64,000 bases of DNA from Pantoea latae. GTDB lineage: Bacteria; Pseudomonadota; Gammaproteobacteria; Enterobacterales; Enterobacteriaceae. Shown in pieces: positions 62,769-64,000 of the stretch; the first letter of the stretch is position 1; each line of letters starts with the position of its first letter. The notes below the pieces were generated by a model. The model was not told the DNA's origin and searched no databases. It saw only the letters and a list, made by a program, of their open reading frames with translations. The stretch spans positions 1-64,000 of the forward strand of contig NZ_MWUE01000009.1 in assembly GCF_002077695.1 (NCBI RefSeq), given 5' to 3'. Made by a program: the position numbers and the translations under genes.

Positions 62769-63671
62769 TCAAAACAGTTGCCTGAGGGTCGTCGCCAGCG
62801 CGCCTGACGCCACGCTCTCCCATACCACGCCAAGCGCCTTCATCGCCGGAACCGGTTGCGGCTGCACCTTACACAGGCCCGGCGGCTGGAAGCCCGGCTT
62901 CTGCGGACGCGGCTGCGGTTTCGCCGGCGCGGTGGTTGCGCCATGCTGCGGCTCGTTCAGCAGCTGGCTCGGACGCACCAGCGTAATATCCGCAGGCAAG
63001 GTTGGCAGCATCTGCTGCAGCACGCGCACCGTGTTGGGATGCGGATGGCCGATGGCGATGGCGTAGCCGTCGCGCTGCGCCAGCTTCACCGCGCGGGCAA
63101 ACTGCTGGCGAACGGCGTTGATATCCTGGCTATCGTCGAGAAAGACGCGGCGTTTCAGCACCTTCACGCGCGTGCCTTGCGCGGCAGGCACTGACTGGCT
63201 GTTGCCGATGGTCATGCTGTCGAGAAAGTAAAAATTGTACTGGTTGAGCGCCTGCATCACTTTCTGCATGCCCGGCAGGCTAGAGGTCATCTTGCTGCCC
63301 ATATGGTTATTCAGCCCGACGGCATAGGGCACGTTATTGACCGCGCTGCGCAGAATGCGCGCGATCTCTTCGCTGCTCATCTCCGGCGTCAGGGTGTTTT
63401 TCTCCAGCGGCTGTTTGCTGAGCGGGGCCATCGGCAGATGGATCAACACTTCGTGACCGCTCTGATGCGCCTTAGTCGCCATTTGACGCGCGCCGGGCGC
63501 GTCAGGCAGCACCGCGACGGAGATCGCGGCGGGCATCTGCAGGACCTTGTTCTCTTCAGAAGGACGATAGCCGAAATCGTCGATTACGATGGCGAGCTTG
63601 CCCGCATGGGCGGCGCAGCTCAGAAGCAGTCCGCCGATAACGGCGGCGAGAGGGCGACGTTGAAACAACAC
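62769..63671 (-). CDS. yibQ: Divergent polysaccharide deacetylase family protein YibQ
   Basis: The 300-residue exported protein has a signal peptide (MLFQRRPLAAVIGGLLLSCAAHA) and a divergent NodB-like fold: KLAIVIDDFGYRP, HEVLIHLPMAPLSKQPLE, NNHMGSKMTS and AIGHPHPNTVRVLQQM. The function is unknown; envC and yibQ pair in E. coli too. The start is a GTG (63671) directly after the envC stop, with AGGAAG inside the last envC codons. The C-terminus is Pro-rich (about 240-270). Confidence 0.93.
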   Translation of the reverse strand: MLFQRRPLAAVIGGLLLSCAAHAGKLAIVIDDFGYRPSEENKVLQMPAAISVAVLPDAPGARQMATKAHQSGHEVLIHLPMAPLSKQPLEKNTLTPEMSSEEIARILRSAVNNVPYAVGLNNHMGSKMTSSLPGMQKVMQALNQYNFYFLDSMTIGNSQSVPAAQGTRVKVLKRRVFLDDSQDINAVRQQFARAVKLAQRDGYAIAIGHPHPNTVRVLQQMLPTLPADITLVRPSQLLNEPQHGATTAPAKPQPRPQKPGFQPPGLCKVQPQPVPAMKALGVVWESVASGALATTLRQLF

Positions 63672-64000
63672 TTATCTTCCTAACCACGGGAGTGGATTGA
63701 CGGCCTGTCCCTGACGTCGGATTTCAAAATAGAGCGACGGCGTACCGCGTCCGCCGCTGGTGCCCACCAGCGCGATAGGCTGTCCTGCCTTCACCTGGGC
63801 GCCAACGCTTACCAGCGCGCTCTGGTTATAGCCGTAGAGGCTCATATCCCCTTTGCCGTGCTCCAGCACCACCACCAGCCCGTAGCCCTGCAGCCAGTCG
63901 GCCATCAGCACGCGGCCGTCGGCGATCGCTTTGACTTCGGCGCCTTCCGGCGCGTCGATCACCAGCCCTTTCCAGCGCAGCTCGCCCTGTAGCTGTTCGC
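63672..64000 (-). CDS. envC: Murein hydrolase activator EnvC, C-terminal part only
   Basis: The window ends inside envC; only the last ~109 residues are present. They form the degenerate LytM/M23 domain that activates the amidases AmiA and AmiB at division: EGAEVKAIADGRVLMADWLQGYGLVVVLEHGKG (in pieces) and YFEIRRQGQAVNPLPWLGR. The normal gene would extend about 320 codons beyond 64000. It is in operon with yibQ. Confidence 0.95.
   Translation of the reverse strand, partial: EQLQGELRWKGLVIDAPEGAEVKAIADGRVLMADWLQGYGLVVVLEHGKGDMSLYGYNQSALVSVGAQVKAGQPIALVGTSGGRGTPSLYFEIRRQGQAVNPLPWLGR

Overview
The window is a GC-rich chromosomal segment of a gamma-proteobacterium of the order Enterobacterales. 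Almost every gene has a close E. coli counterpart of nearly the same length: polA, glnALG, typA, spoT, rph-pyrE, coaBC, kbl-tdh and hldD-waaFC. The two small RNAs Spot 42 and CsrC are also present. Several points argue against E. coli itself. The LPS core genes are a Klebsiella/Serratia-like set (waaE, wabG-, wabH- and wabN-like). rph is intact. gltS and yihG are missing where E. coli has them. A member of Erwiniaceae (Pantoea, Mixta or Erwinia) is my best guess, but that is inference; no marker here proves the genus.

Layout. 1-155: 3' end of a 5S rRNA and its terminator, the tail of an rRNA operon. 206-8884: mobBA, yihD, srkA-dsbA, polA, spf (Spot 42), engB, csrC, yihI and a 57-codon small ORF. 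8887-14601: hemN, yshB and the nitrogen operon glnA-glnL-glnG with a complete sigma-54/NtrC control region. 15037-19966: typA, yihX-yihY-dtd, fabY(yiiD). 20003-29158 (minus strand): asmA-like yicH, xanP, then gmk-rpoZ-spoT-trmH-recG. 29401-31702: ligB and yicG. 31703-39334 is the most variable part: a truncated polysaccharide flippase, an 88-aa orphan, a START-like protein, a D-serine dehydratase-like enzyme, lpxP, yicC, a DUF3574 lipoprotein and a nupC gene broken by one in-frame stop. 39480-46154: rph-pyrE with an attenuator, slmA, dut, coaBC, radC, rpmBG, mutM, coaD. 46151-62630: LPS core locus with kbl-tdh embedded. 62769-64000: yibQ and the C-terminal end of envC.

How the genes work together. 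The LPS locus builds the inner and outer core. hldD makes the heptose precursor, waaA adds Kdo, and waaC/F/Q add heptoses. waaZ-like adds a further Kdo, and waaE, wabG, wabH, wabN, waaH and a GT9 enzyme decorate the core. waaL ligates O-antigen, and lpxP (35 kb) remodels lipid A. glnALG senses and responds to nitrogen limitation. spoT with rpoZ links (p)ppGpp to RNA polymerase. CsrC and Spot 42 are post-transcriptional regulators of carbon metabolism.

I found no CRISPR array, prophage, insertion sequence, toxin-antitoxin pair or defence system, and I do not see a clearly new biological system. The points most worth a second look are the AT-rich relic island at 31.7-33.5 kb, the nonsense-mutated nupC, the unannotated 57-codon ORF before hemN, the candidate GlnZ RNA in the glnA 3' UTR, the structured rpmB leader, and the inverted, mixed-type LPS core locus.
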